Below, one piece after another: positions 51,831 through 61,932 of a stretch of DNA of 64,000 bases. Position 1 is the stretch's first letter. The number at the start of each line of letters is the position of its first letter. The notes beneath the pieces are model-generated. The model was not told where the DNA came from. It did no database searches and was given only the letters and a program-made list of their open reading frames with translations. The DNA is from Theocolax elegans (taxonomy: Eukaryota; Arthropoda; Insecta; Hymenoptera; Cerocephalidae): positions 14,847,505 to 14,911,504 of the forward strand of contig CM047427.1 of NCBI GenBank assembly GCA_026168455.1, read 5' to 3'. A program made the position numbers and the translations under genes.

Positions 51831-54140
51831 TCATTATCTAAGTGAATCACCGAGTACCTTCGTAATTAATACAAAGACGAGTTTCACTTTTAATTGCTTC
51901 CTTAGCCCATTAATGCGAGATTAGAATTAGATGTTTCGAATACTTGACTTTCTGTAAAATTGCAAATTATTGTTTACGATCAGCAAAATTTAACAATGCA
52001 CTTTGATTACACTTTTTTCTTTTTACCGTATCTATTTATTATTATGATGTACAGTAAATTATTGGTAAACTACCTGACAATGAGGTTTTCATGGTGTACG
52101 AGTGTGCATTAAACGTTACTGAGGAAATAATTTATAGTTTATAAATTAATCAATACGGTTGCCTGGGTTGTTTTATAATTACACATCCTAATTTATGAAG
52201 AAATTTTAAACCGGATTAAATTTTGATATATTTCTTACGTCTTTATTATCATTATTATTGACGTTGTCACCGTAGTTTATTCATTTAATTAAATATTTTA
52301 TATTATTTATTCAATATTAATAATTCGTCTTTCACTATTTTAAGTAAAATTAATTAATCTGAATTAAAAATAATTATTTATCATACAAGTATTGAATTAC
52401 GGATAATATTTACTTTCATTCAAAATTCTACTCTAAATAATTCCGCCGAAATTTAAATATTTAATGCGCAGTCTTTTAAATCATATGATTGTGATAAACA
52501 AATTTTCCTCGATATCAAGCATTAACTATTTATTATTTTTAATTAATTTAGTTATGAATTTTTTGACTACAGGCACAGAGTCATTTTTTTTATTAAATTT
52601 TGCAATTACTAAGTATCAACAAACAACTGCTTATCTAAAATTATAGACAAACAACACAATGCAACATTTATTTTACCAAAACAATAGTATAGCTAACATT
52701 AATTTCACGCCGTAATGTATAGCAAACAGTATATTGTTTCGATGATAACTTGCCTTTACCAAGGTGAATTTAATGCACATCGGGTAAAACAGCGCACCTG
52801 CGGTTTTTTCCACGATTTGGGAGATTACACACGACTCCCAACAATTCATGCACATCATATATAATTTACCGCATACATACATATTCACTCTAAAAAATCA
52901 TAAAAATTAAATGTGCCTAAATTTATTTTTATCTCCGCGGTGTATTTAAAAATGCAAAATAAAAACCAAAAAAAAATGTGCGAATTCAATAGAAATTCTA
53001 TATGTCGAGCTTTAGTGTCCCTTAACGCGCAAAATGGCGTTGAGAAAAATTTGTAATTCAATCTGCTCGTAAACTTTTAACAAGATAAAATTGAAAAAAA
53101 AGGTAGCACCAGCGGTGAAATGTGCTCTGGCACTTCTCAAGCCAAGGGACTTTCGTTAAGGCGTCCGACAATTCAGGAAAATTACAAAGTGTTAATTAAG
53201 ATTTACCTATATAATTTTTCGATAACTTTCTTTTTTTCCGCCAACTCGAGATTAAAATTGTTTAATATAGTTAACAACTATAGTTATACCGCTTAAATTA
53301 TTAATGATACGAAAAAAAAAGAATTTTCTTTTACTTGTTATCGATATTAAATTAAATAGTATATATATATAATTAAACGTTGAAAATATTCCGATTTACG
53401 TACGTGCGAATATGAAATAAGCGAATATTTAATCTCATTCACTTTTATGGCACATTTTGCACTTCAAAAATGAAAATATGAAAAGTACGTCACAATAACT
53501 TCACACCCACCTTTTTCCCCCACATACGTTTTACTCCCTTTGGAGCTTTCCACGCTATTGACAATGTTCGCGCAATTTAACATTTATTTTCTTCGATAAA
53601 ATACATGACTATTTTATAACCTTTTAAAGTAAAATTTTTTTTATTTACGAGGTATATATTACAAAATTGGGTTTGTAAAGTAAATTTTGAATTTTGTAAT
53701 TCGTTATTAGCAATACTTTTCAACGGCACATTTTTTTTAATAACCGAGGAATCGTCAGAATAATATAATAACCTCTTACTTATTTAAATCACTTACTTTA
53801 CAATTATTTATATATTAATATTAATGGTTCCATTTGTGTTTTTTTAAATTTGTATTAAACCAACTTCAGATATACATAAATTTCATAATAGATGTAGTAT
53901 ATTCAAAGATATCATGTAATGTACATATATATTTATCCATTTAAGTATTAGGTTCAATAACTTTAGAGTGAATAATTATGTTTTAACACGCAAACACTAT
54001 AACAGCGGGAAAACGGTGTATTAAGAGAACAAATCGAATACTCCAAAATTTTTATCGGTTAAAATTCTTAAATTTATAATCGTAATAAATATTACATCAA
54101 CTTTCGCCAATGCACGAAGAACGATGATCTGTAATATTAA
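51831..54140. other. AT-rich non-coding stretch left of the nested element
   Basis: No exon or RNA gene recognised. Confidence 0.5.
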
Positions 54141-54213
54141 CATAATCTATCACTCTGTAAACTTTGAATAAATTATGTTCATTCACTCATTAGATTAATC
54201 TCTCTAAATCTCT

Positions 54214-54350
54214 TCGAGTGAAATTTTCCATTCGAAGACCGAGTGACTTTTAAGTGACTCGTTTTCGAGTGATTTGCAAATGACATTCAATCTTATTAGA
54301 ATGACATGAGCCTCTCTACCTTATCGAGTGAGTGAAGTGACTCGAATTTT
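54214..54350. repeat. Left subterminal GAGTGA/TCACTC motif array
   Basis: TTCGAGTGA, CGAGTGAC, AGTGACTCG, TTCGAGTGATT, TCGAGTGAGTGAAGTG and GTGACTCG occur in both orientations within about 140 bases. They mirror the array at the right end. Confidence 0.75.
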
Positions 54351-54369
54351 ACGGGTGGTACAGTTAATT

Positions 54370-54477
54370 ATGATATTAGTAAAAGTAAACTCGCCTTGTT
54401 CACCAGGAAGAAACGTTATACTCCTTCATTGTAAACAAATTGAGATTATGCCTGGAGATATTAATAAGTTACCAGTG
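54370..54477 (+). CDS. Candidate first exon of the element-borne gene (reading-frame problem)
   Basis: From ATG 54370 a 36-codon frame begins MILVKVNSPCSPGRNVILLH and ends INKLPV at a consensus donor, CCAGTG|GTAAGT. The next internal Met (54448) is in the same frame. Exon and donor quality are good, but the exon ends in phase 0. Joining it to the best downstream acceptor (exon start 56262) puts the zinc-finger exon out of frame. A weaker acceptor (GCACAG, exon start 56192) would restore the frame, but only by translating the poly-pyrimidine tract as a phenylalanine-rich run, which is unlikely. Either this is a 5' leader exon with an upstream ORF, a micro-exon has been lost or displaced by the foldback insertion, or this copy has mutated. 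Confidence 0.4.
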
Positions 54478-55259
54478 GTAAGTAAAAATATATGTATATA
54501 TAATTAGTATACGACGCGTATTTAAATTTCTGTAAAAATAAAATTAAAAAAAGAAGTTATAGGTTAGGTTTTTAAAATTTGTAAATTAATGATACTTGTA
54601 ATGTAATGTTTTGTTTTGACAAATTTAAATATCAAGTAATTTGTTTGTGTTTATATGTACACATATATACATAGATATATATATATGGGAAATTCCATGT
54701 GAAGTGGTCCACTTAAAAAATAGAATTTTGTTTTAATGTATGGAATCAGTAAAAAACTACTTGAATAGAGTGTAGCTAAATTTTTAGACCTGAATTACAA
54801 TTAGTACAAAAGCTGTAGCCAATCAAAAAATCGAATCTTTTGAAAAAATTGACTTTTTGGCCATGTTTATCACTTAATAACTCAAAATCTAACAATTTTT
54901 TCTTATATATATTAAATTTGAAAAAGTTTATTAATTTCAAGAAGAATCAGTTGAAATATTTCATTTATATTATTTTAAAAATTTGAATATAGTTATAATC
55001 AATAAAAACCTTTATAGTAAAGAAAGGGTTGTACGATCAAAAATATTTTAGCCATCCAAAAATCTAATTCATCGATGATTAATTACCTTCAAAATAATGC
55101 AAAGTTTGAGTGCGGCAGAGCATTTCAGACAAAGTTATGGTGTTTTTAGGCAAATTTCTTAAAAAAAGAGAGCGAATGCATTTTATGAAAAAAACAGACT
55201 AACCGTATACTTGCATTCAAACAATATGACACTATTATTCCTCAATATTACTAAAATAT

Positions 55260-55390
55260 ACTATTATTGTTAGTTATTGATACTTTTATTTAGTTGTCAA
55301 AATACTATTTATTGTTAGTTATTGATACTTTTATTTAGTTGTCAAAATACTATTTATTGTTAGTTATTGATACTTTTATTTAGTTGTTAT
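55260..55390. repeat. 45 bp tandem repeat (about 3 copies) in the foldback centre
   Basis: The unit starts TACTATTTATTGTTAGTTAT, goes on through TGATACTTTTATTTAGTTGT, and ends CAAAA; it is repeated almost perfectly. The first copy overlaps the inner end of the left arm, and the right arm carries a single counterpart. The expansion therefore happened on one arm after the foldback formed. Confidence 0.9.
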
Positions 55391-55408
55391 TTAAGTCTGA
55401 TACTTTTA

Positions 55409-55487
55409 GTTATACCTGTTATATAATTGGATTTATTGGAATTATAAAAAGTTTCAGGTATTTATCCAATTATATAACAGGTATAAC
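55409..55487. repeat. Inner 22 bp perfect inverted repeat (foldback tip)
   Basis: GTTATACCTGTTATATAATT plus GG at 55409-55430 is the exact reverse complement of 55466-55487, with a 35-base loop. It forms a second stem at the tip of the long hairpin, separated from the arms by unpaired sequence on both sides. Confidence 0.9.
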
Positions 55488-56263
55488 TGCTTATACCTAC
55501 TGTTTTGTGTTTGTAAGCAACTTAGAGATTAAAAAGTATCAGTGACTAACAATAAATAGTATATTTTAGTAATATTGAGGAATAATAGTGTCATATTGTT
55601 TGAATGCAAGTATACGGTTAGTCTGTTTTTTTCATAAAATGCATTCGCTCTCTTTTTTTAAGAAATTTGCCTAAAAACACCATAACTTTGTCTGAAATGC
55701 TCTGCCGCACTCAAACTTTGCATTATTTTGAAGGTAATTAATCATCGATGAATTAGATTTTTGGATGGCTAAAATATTTTTGATCGTACAACCCTTTCTT
55801 TACTATATTTTTATTGATTATAACTATATTCAAATTTTTAAAATAATATAAATGAAATATTTCAACTGATTCTTCTTGAAATTAATAAACTTTTTCAAAT
55901 TTAATACATATAAGAAAAAATTGTTAGATTTTGAGTTATTAAGTGATAAACATGGCCAAAAGTCATTTATTTTCAAAAAATTCGGTTTTTTGATTGGTTA
56001 CAGCAATGGTACTAATTGAAATTCAGGTCTAAAAATTTAGCTACACCCTATTCGAGTAGTTTCTTACTGATTCCATACATTAAAACAAAATTCCATTTTT
56101 TAACTGGATCACTTCACATGGAATCTCCCATATATAACACTTGAAAAATAGAACTTTGTATGAAATTCATTAATTTTAAACATTTGCACAGTATTTGAGA
56201 GAGTCTAACATACTTTTTCTTTTTTGTTTTTTTTTCTTTATTGCTTTTTTTTACATTTTAGAA

Positions 56264-57167
56264 ATGGATCAACTTATATGTTGTAAATGTCTTGACAAAG
56301 TGTGTGGTATTGATAATTTAAAAAATCACTATCGTAGAGTCCATGCAATTTCAGTTAGTCAGCCACAATTACATGGTTTTAAATGTTTAAATGGAAATTG
56401 TAATAGACATTTTGTGCGGTACAATTCTCTTATTAGACACATTAAAGCTTATGGTATTGCTCAAGTTCAAGATCATCGCATAGAAAACCTTGGGAATTTT
56501 CAACAAGAGCTTTTAGAGGAAAATATCAAGAAATTCAAATTGAAAGCTAAGAAAGAATCATTGAATATTACATCGGTTCAAGTACCCAACCCAAATTTAA
56601 TTCAATTTGTTGATGTACGTATTGATTCATTTTGTTCTTTTACTTTAAACGTATACTTATAATTATCTAATATCTCATTTCTAAAAATCTATTTATTCAT
56701 TACTACAGATGCAAGATGATTTGTTGAATAAGGCTGCTTCTGCCAAAAGTTCAACTCATATTCAGCCGTACCTTATATGTGCAAGTACTGGTTCAGTAAA
56801 GGCAGGAGATTTTTTCATTATGGCCGATAGTCACTTAATTAGAGTTGGAGACAGTATTGTAAAAACTTTTGATATTTTAATCAAATTGCATTTTTGTTTT
56901 GACATTTGTTTTGCACCTGATTTAGAAATATTTTACAACTTTATTGCCTCATGCATAATGGAAATTAAAGGAGTGGCACCTAAAAATTGTTGTACAGCTT
57001 TGCACTCAACATTTCTTAACATGGGCGATGAAAATGACAGGTAATTTTTGTTATTTTATTAACTGTCTAATTGTTTATATAATTTAATTTATTTTATTAT
57101 TTACAGTTCCCAAGCCAACCTGGTAGAAAGTAATGTTGATAATGAAGGATATGACAACTATGATTGA
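56264..57167 (+). CDS. C2H2 zinc-finger protein carried by the inverted-repeat element (247 aa, 3 coding exons)
   Basis: Coding exons are 56264-56614, 56709-57040 and 57107-57167. Introns of 94 and 66 bp have clean borders (GAT|GTACGT...TACAG|ATG, phase 0; CAG|GTAATT...TACAG|TTC, phase 2), and the frame runs unbroken through both junctions to TGA 57165-57167. The start is the ATG two bases after a strong poly-pyrimidine/TTTTAG acceptor. Residues 6-27 form a finger, C6-x2-C9-x12-H22-x4-H27. Residues 41-64 are a second finger-like motif, C41-x4-C46-x12-H59, in which the last histidine is replaced (HIKAYG), so it may not bind zinc normally. A lysine-rich segment (about 89-97, KKFKLKAKK) could be a nuclear signal. 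Residues 118-227 look like a folded domain with alternating hydrophobic strands (for example GDFFIMADSHLIRVGDSIVK) that I cannot name; the C-terminus is acidic (NVDNEGYDNYD). DNA binding in the nucleus is inferred from the finger. Lying inside inverted repeats, it may be an accessory or regulatory protein of the element, or a captured host gene. Intact splice sites and frame suggest it is recent or maintained. Confidence 0.75.
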
Positions 57168-57217
57168 CCTGATATAAAAGAATACGACTGATTATAAACA
57201 TAAGGAAATATTTATAG

Positions 57218-57223
<6 letters not shown>

Positions 57224-57269
<46 letters not shown>
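57224..57269. repeat. (TA)n microsatellite, 46 bp
   Basis: The longest pure TA run in the window, in the 3' UTR region of the zinc-finger gene. Confidence 0.97.
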
Positions 57270-57273
<4 letters not shown>

Positions 57274-57374
57274 TGTATATATAATTTTTATTTTTAAAGA
57301 GTTTAAGCATAAGTTGTTATGCATTTAAATATTTTTTTAACACATTGTTGAATTTGCAACTATTTTAATTCTTA

Positions 57375-57380
57375 AATAAA
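57375..57380 (+). terminator. Polyadenylation signal AATAAA
   Basis: AATAAA about 208 bases after the stop codon of the zinc-finger gene, still inside the inverted repeats. It is the first canonical signal downstream of the stop that lies on the gene strand and outside the TA run. Confidence 0.5.
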
Positions 57381-57453
57381 AGAACATTTATATAATATAT
57401 TTTTGAGGTTATTAATACTACATCCAGTATCCCAATATGTATTCACCCTCATA

Positions 57454-57660
57454 AACGAGTGAGGATTCATTCTTTTTCGAGTGATAAACTCATTCTAAAA
57501 GGGTGATATATCACTCTATTATAGGGTCGTTTAATGACTCTTCAGCCCGAGTGAAGTTTTCACTCTTCCTTAAAATGAAAAATCACTCGAAGTCGACAGG
57601 CTCTGTTTTTTCTGGATACATCGAGTGAATTCTCACTCTATTCGAGTGAAAATTCACTCG
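57454..57660. repeat. Right subterminal GAGTGA/TCACTC motif array
   Basis: ACGAGTGAGG, TTCGAGTGATAA, GGGTGATATATCACTC, CCGAGTGAAG, TTTCACTC, AATCACTCG, ATCGAGTGAATTCTCACTC and TTCGAGTGAAAATTCACTCG occur within about 200 bases. The array is denser than on the left and contains several small palindromes. Confidence 0.75.
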
Positions 57661-57748
57661 AAGAGATTTAGAGAGATTGTTTTGAAAATTACGTATTATA
57701 ATTTTATAGGTTATAATTTATTCAAACGTGGAGGAGTGATAGATTATG

Positions 57749-58081
57749 CCAACAGACCAGTCAATATTTCTCTTATTTTGGTCATATTTAATATACTATT
57801 CTTAATATATATTTAAAATTTTAAGAATTTTAAGCGCGGGAAACCTGTACTTATTATTGGCTTTATCATCCCGTTGAATAAAAATTAAATAAAAACTGTA
57901 TTTATAAATTAGAAAGAAACAAATTCACTACACACACTGCATATACATGCATGTAGTAAATTTATTTTTATATAATGTGATGTACATGTATAAGTACACG
58001 CATATAAATAATCGCTTTAACCCAATATAGCCTAAGTATATAAAAGTATCACATATGTACAATTTTTATTTATATATATAA
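57749..58081. other. AT-rich spacer
   Basis: Between the element and the 560 bp duplication. GCGGGAAACCTGTA at about 57837 is loosely similar, in direct orientation, to GCGGGAAAACGGTGTA near 54006 on the other side of the element. The meaning is unclear. Confidence 0.4.
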
Positions 58082-58449
58082 TATGAGATAACAATATGGA
58101 TTATTAACTATGTATATACTTACATCAAATATTTAGATTACAAAATCGTTTTTTTTGCTGCTTTATATGGTACAATTGTAAATGTTATCTATCAACATTT
58201 ATCGTGTACTCTTTACATTTAATGTAAACCTATATTGAAAATTTTTTCCCAATTACTCTTATTATTTTTAAAGGATAATTTTTATCTACTTAGAATGTCT
58301 CATACATGTTTCTTTTCGAAATAATATTTTAATAAAAAAAATTATGTATACGTTTTATTTAATATAAGAAAATGTAAAATTTTATATAAAGAAATTCTAG
58401 TTAGAAAGATTAAGAGTTGGCAAAGGAATTTCAAATATATAATATATAA
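58082..58449. repeat. Direct repeat, copy 1 (368 bp)
   Basis: Starts TATGAGATAACAATATGGAT and ends TTTCAAATATATAATATATA. It appears identical to copy 2 at an offset of 560 bases. Together with the 192 bp spacer it makes a 560 bp unit whose second copy is incomplete. There are no TG...CA ends, primer-binding site or coding interior, so it is not an LTR pair. Confidence 0.95.
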
Positions 58450-58641
58450 TTATGTATAATTAAATATTGATTAGAGTTTCGTAATTATATACCACCCACG
58501 TATCTACGAATTATTGCACAAGATTTTTCACCCATAGTACATATCATATATATATATATATATAATTTATATTATACTATAGTAATAATATATGCACGAA
58601 CAACAATCAGTTATATATATATTTATAAAAGTTGTTGAGCT

Positions 58642-59009
58642 TATGAGATAACAATATGGATTATTAACTATGTATATACTTACATCAAATATTTAGATTA
58701 CAAAATCGTTTTTTTTGCTGCTTTATATGGTACAATTGTAAATGTTATCTATCAACATTTATCGTGTACTCTTTACATTTAATGTAAACCTATATTGAAA
58801 ATTTTTTCCCAATTACTCTTATTATTTTTAAAGGATAATTTTTATCTACTTAGAATGTCTCATACATGTTTCTTTTCGAAATAATATTTTAATAAAAAAA
58901 ATTATGTATACGTTTTATTTAATATAAGAAAATGTAAAATTTTATATAAAGAAATTCTAGTTAGAAAGATTAAGAGTTGGCAAAGGAATTTCAAATATAT
59001 AATATATAT
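58642..59009. repeat. Direct repeat, copy 2 (368 bp)
   Basis: Second copy, identical by eye. It ends in the same TA-rich string where the two sequences then diverge. The TA-rich borders could have served as slippage or homology sites. Confidence 0.95.
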
Positions 59010-59700
59010 TACACATATATTGTACACGTATAACATATTTATTTAGCTATGCATACTTAGTATACGAGGTCTAAATGTATTTCAGATAAATAGCTACTTG
59101 AACTTAGTTAATCACCTTTACGCGTGTACCGAATAATCTAATTTCCTTTAGAAAGTAAAAAAAAAGAAGTTTAATAAAAATTCCAAAGTTAATAAAGTTG
59201 GTCTTAAACTGCGAAAAAATTTAAATTATATAATAATAATCGTGAAATTAAAAAGTCGTCCAAGTAATTGTTTATTTAAATTTTATTGAAATAAAAAATA
59301 GTGTTTACACTGCGTTATGAATAAGAAACGAATCGAGGAACGTGTCAACATTGCTCAGTGGAACATATACACAAGGAAAAATAATCGGTTATTTAACAAA
59401 AGTTAATCTAATAATCATATTGGTATCATTATATATATATATAAAATAGTCCGAGGCAAACGGGAGATAGAGAGATATAATCGAGTATACCGATTAATGC
59501 CAAAATATTCAAAATCGTGACAAGTTGACACCTACAGTCTTCTTCCACAATACCGGTGTCCGCAATAATAGCGATAAAAAAGAATTAAGAAAAACGAAAT
59601 CAATCTATTATAGATTAGAGCGATATGCATCGAGCACGTATTATAGATCAACGTCGATTCATCACGCATCACGAAATTCCTCTCTCAACGTAATAACACA
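59010..59700. other. AT-rich non-coding stretch
   Basis: No exon or repeat recognised; GC rises towards the right. Confidence 0.45.
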
Positions 59701-61421
59701 CCTGAATAAGCATCACTCAAGTAGGTGTATATATATATATACATCTATACATCTTACCTGAAACCATGGTGTATGCGTGTATATGTATATATCTATATAT
59801 CTATATCTCGATATATATATATATACGTCGCAGACTCGAAATCCTTGAGCGTAACGATCACCAAGACTCGCAAACTGTGAAGATTCTTGAATAATTCACA
59901 TATCTCACAACAACGCGTGTTACGTATTAATCAATAAGCGATCCGTAATATATCTATAGAAACTCTTCACTATATATACTTATATTATTAATATATTGTC
60001 GCGCACTGTTGTAGAAATTAAAAAAGGAAATACATAATATGTATATATGTGTTGTACGCAGTATATAAACAAAAGTGTATATAGGAGCAGGAGGAGCAGC
60101 AGCAGTAGCGACTCGCGCGCGATTTTCTCTTTCTCCTTACTGATTCATCCTAGCCGGTTACAAGGCTCTGCGTGTGATCCGGTATATATATACACGTACG
60201 CACGCACCCCTCATCGATTTCCTCGAGCAGGGGACTCCCCTCTTACGCTCTCCGCATATACGCACTTTTCGAGGGTTGCCCGGTATACACGGTGAACTGC
60301 GAGAGAAGGGGGACGAAGTATTACGCACGAGAGAGCCCAAGGACACCAAGACGCGGAAAAAGTGTGTGTATATTTTGCGGGGGCGAAAAGGTCACGGAGC
60401 TCCTTTCCTTTCCTTTTTCCTTTTATTCTTCTTATTTCAATAACCTATGGTATTCCCTTATATTTTTTAATCCGAAACTTTTCTCCGATTAAAATTCTTC
60501 TTTTTCCTCCTTCGTCTCCCGTTTAATTACAAATGTTTCTCGTTCGTGTAAACACACAGACACACACACACGACGCGAATAAAAAGTTTTTCGGTTAGAG
60601 AGCCGCTGGATTTAGAAACCGCGATCGGTCTCCCTTGTATACACCGCGGTTTACACTTTTAATCCTTGCGGAACGCTATTCCAAAATTTGTCGCGCAACT
60701 GTATACGAGATAACCGAATGTTTTTCCGTGTATCGTTTTCCACACGTGTGTATCTATATATTATTCAAAAATGATCTTTGCCTTTTTCCTTTTATTATTT
60801 TTATTGCTCCACTTTAGACTCTTATCTATAACCGGTAATTCAACAAGAGTTACGATACTGCAAATCCTTCCCTCCGAGACTTGTATATTTTTTTTTCCTT
60901 CGCCTCCTTTAACCAAGATTAGATGTCTAGAGGAAGGGGGGTGGCGATTCTCTTCCTAGTTTTTTCTCTCTCTTTCATTACCCGAGAAGAAAAAAAAACG
61001 TAGCCTTGACAAATATCCTTTTTATCGTGTTAACCCGGAAGGATTAATATTCCTCCGTCGAATCTGTCAATTTATACGCACGTATATATTTATATATATA
61101 TATACGGATCGTTAAACAAAAAATGGTAAGAGAGAATCGTAGAAAACTTATTACTCCGATATACTTTCTTTAAAAGTTTCTTATTTACCGTTGTACACAA
61201 TACACCCACACCGACACCCACATACACGCACGCACACCAACACTTTCGCGGAAATCTTTGGAAGTTAAAAAAAAAAAAGTTCTCGCGAATTTATCAATTT
61301 AATATCGAGTAGACGTATATGTACGCTTGTGTATCACTCGAATGAAGAAAACTTGCCGCGCGCTCGCACACGAGTGTGTGTTTGTGTATATATAAGAAAA
61401 GTTTTTAATACCAATGCGTTG
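59701..61421 (+). promoter_or_regulatory. CpG- and repeat-rich upstream region of the right-hand gene
   Basis: From about 59.7 kb, GC and CpG rise steadily, with TA/CA microsatellites, purine- and pyrimidine-rich blocks (60080-60460), GAGCAGCAGCAG-type words and CACACA runs. Frames of 60-90 codons here lie in several phases and translate simple repeats. The likeliest reading is the promoter and enhancer region, with possible alternative 5' non-coding exons, of the gene whose first coding exon is at 61925-61969. Confidence 0.4.
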
Positions 61422-61452
61422 TATATAAAACACGTGCGAAAAGTTTTTCACT
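61422..61452 (+). promoter_or_regulatory. Candidate core promoter: TATATAAAA and TCACTT initiator
   Basis: TATATAAAA at 61422-61430 is followed by TTCACTT with its A at 61450, 28 bases from the first T of the box. The initiator fits TCAKTY except at one position. A second TATATAAA at 61588-61595 offers an alternative start nearer 61620. Either would give a 5' UTR of about 300-475 bases. Confidence 0.35.
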
Positions 61453-61599
61453 TAAACACTCGCGGTTTCTCTCGGTGCAGCAGGGATTAGCTTTTGCACC
61501 TTGCGCGTTAAAGTGATCGTTGTTCTTTATTATTACTTATTATTTTCTTTTTAACCTGTTTGTTTTTGTGAAAAAGGTAGGAGAATGTATATAAAGAAG

Positions 61600-61760
61600 C
61601 AGAGAGTTGTACGCTCGTGCGTAAGATAATGTAATGAGCGGGCGCGCGTAACCCGATGTCGCGGCCGCAGCGTCTCGCAGTCGACTGAATCGCGCGGGGT
61701 TTATAGTAAACTAAGCGCTCGCACGCGCGCGCCTCGTAACGGTGAAGAGTGGGAAACGAG
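61600..61760 (+). other. CpG-dense segment of the 5' UTR
   Basis: The most GC- and CpG-rich 160 bases in the window, with GCGGGCGCGCG, GCGGCCGCAGC and GCACGCGCGCGCC. Its density contrasts sharply with the rest and marks the likely first exon of the right-hand gene. Confidence 0.5.
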
Positions 61761-61917
61761 ACCGGCACACACCACGCGAGAAAGGAAGCAGATGCATTTC
61801 TCCTCCTGTATCCTAAGTGTATATATATATACACACACCTATATACATATTTACACGTGCATACGTGTGTACTTGACTGTGTGGATTATATACCGTTGTT
61901 GTGCACCACGGAGAGAA

Positions 61918-61932
61918 ATGGCAAATGGCTAG
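61918..61932 (+). CDS. Four-codon upstream ORF overlapping the main start
   Basis: ATG GCA AAT GGC TAG (MANG, stop) starts 7 bases before the main ATG and ends inside the main frame. Its context has G at -3 and G at +4. If the main frame is used, ribosomes must leak past this start, or reinitiate backwards over a few bases, so the arrangement would lower or tune translation. Confidence 0.45.
   Translation: MANG

Larger units (their letters stand above)
54687..56130. mobile_element. Foldback element nested in intron 1, 600 bp inverted arms
   Basis: The left end GGGAAATTCCATGTGAAGTG is mirrored at the right end as GGGAGATTCCATGTGAAGTG in reverse complement. The arms continue at high identity for about 600 bases each (54687-55287 and 55531-56130), including matching blocks such as TTTTAATGTATGGAATCAGT and ACACTATTATTCCTCAATAT. 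The centre (about 243 bp) holds a 45 bp tandem repeat and a second, 22 bp perfect inverted repeat. Both ends abut TATA/TATAT, suggesting a TA-rich target duplication, which cannot be sized because the flanks are TA repeats. No transposase frame is present. High arm identity implies recent insertion or gene conversion. It sits between the candidate first exon (ends 54477) and the zinc-finger exon (starts 56262), so splicing would remove it. Confidence 0.85.
54141..57748. mobile_element. Inverted-repeat DNA element (about 3.5-3.6 kb) carrying a zinc-finger gene
   Basis: A perfect 26 bp inverted repeat bounds the core: AATCTCTCTAAATCTCTTCG plus AGTGAA begins at 54197, and its reverse complement ends at 57678. 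Inverted similarity continues outward in two further blocks: TTTGAATAAATTAT (54163-54176 with 57713-57726) and CATAATCTATCACTC (54141-54155 with 57734-57748). The true ends may therefore be at or beyond these, and I could not find a convincing target duplication. Just inside both ends are dense GAGTGA/TCACTC words (about 54214-54350 and 57454-57660), as in the subterminal repeats that bind transposase in many cut-and-paste elements. The only gene inside is the spliced zinc-finger gene at 56264-57167. No DDE transposase, helicase or reverse transcriptase is recognisable, so the element is non-autonomous, or is a gene-bearing derivative whose mobilising partner lies elsewhere. A second element is nested in it at 54687-56130. 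Confidence 0.75.

Noticed and set aside
53103..53135. Hairpin-like AGCACCAGCG ... GCTCTGGCACT
   Set aside because: Only about 8 of 11 positions pair with a 9-base loop, too weak to call a structured RNA.
54197..57678. Five-base AGATT target duplication for the outer element
   Set aside because: AGATT occurs at both edges, but using it makes the terminal repeats asymmetric. The outer paired blocks at 54141-54176 and 57713-57748 also show that the ends lie further out.
57625..57816. 63-codon ORF after the zinc-finger gene
   Set aside because: It runs across the right inverted repeat and subterminal motifs. It is an accident of the TTCACTCG-type repeats and AT-rich flank.
58082..59009. Possible LTR retrotransposon or solo LTR pair
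   Set aside because: The direct repeats lack TG...CA ends, are separated by only 192 bp with no coding, primer-binding or polypurine sequence, and fit a 560 bp tandem duplication better.
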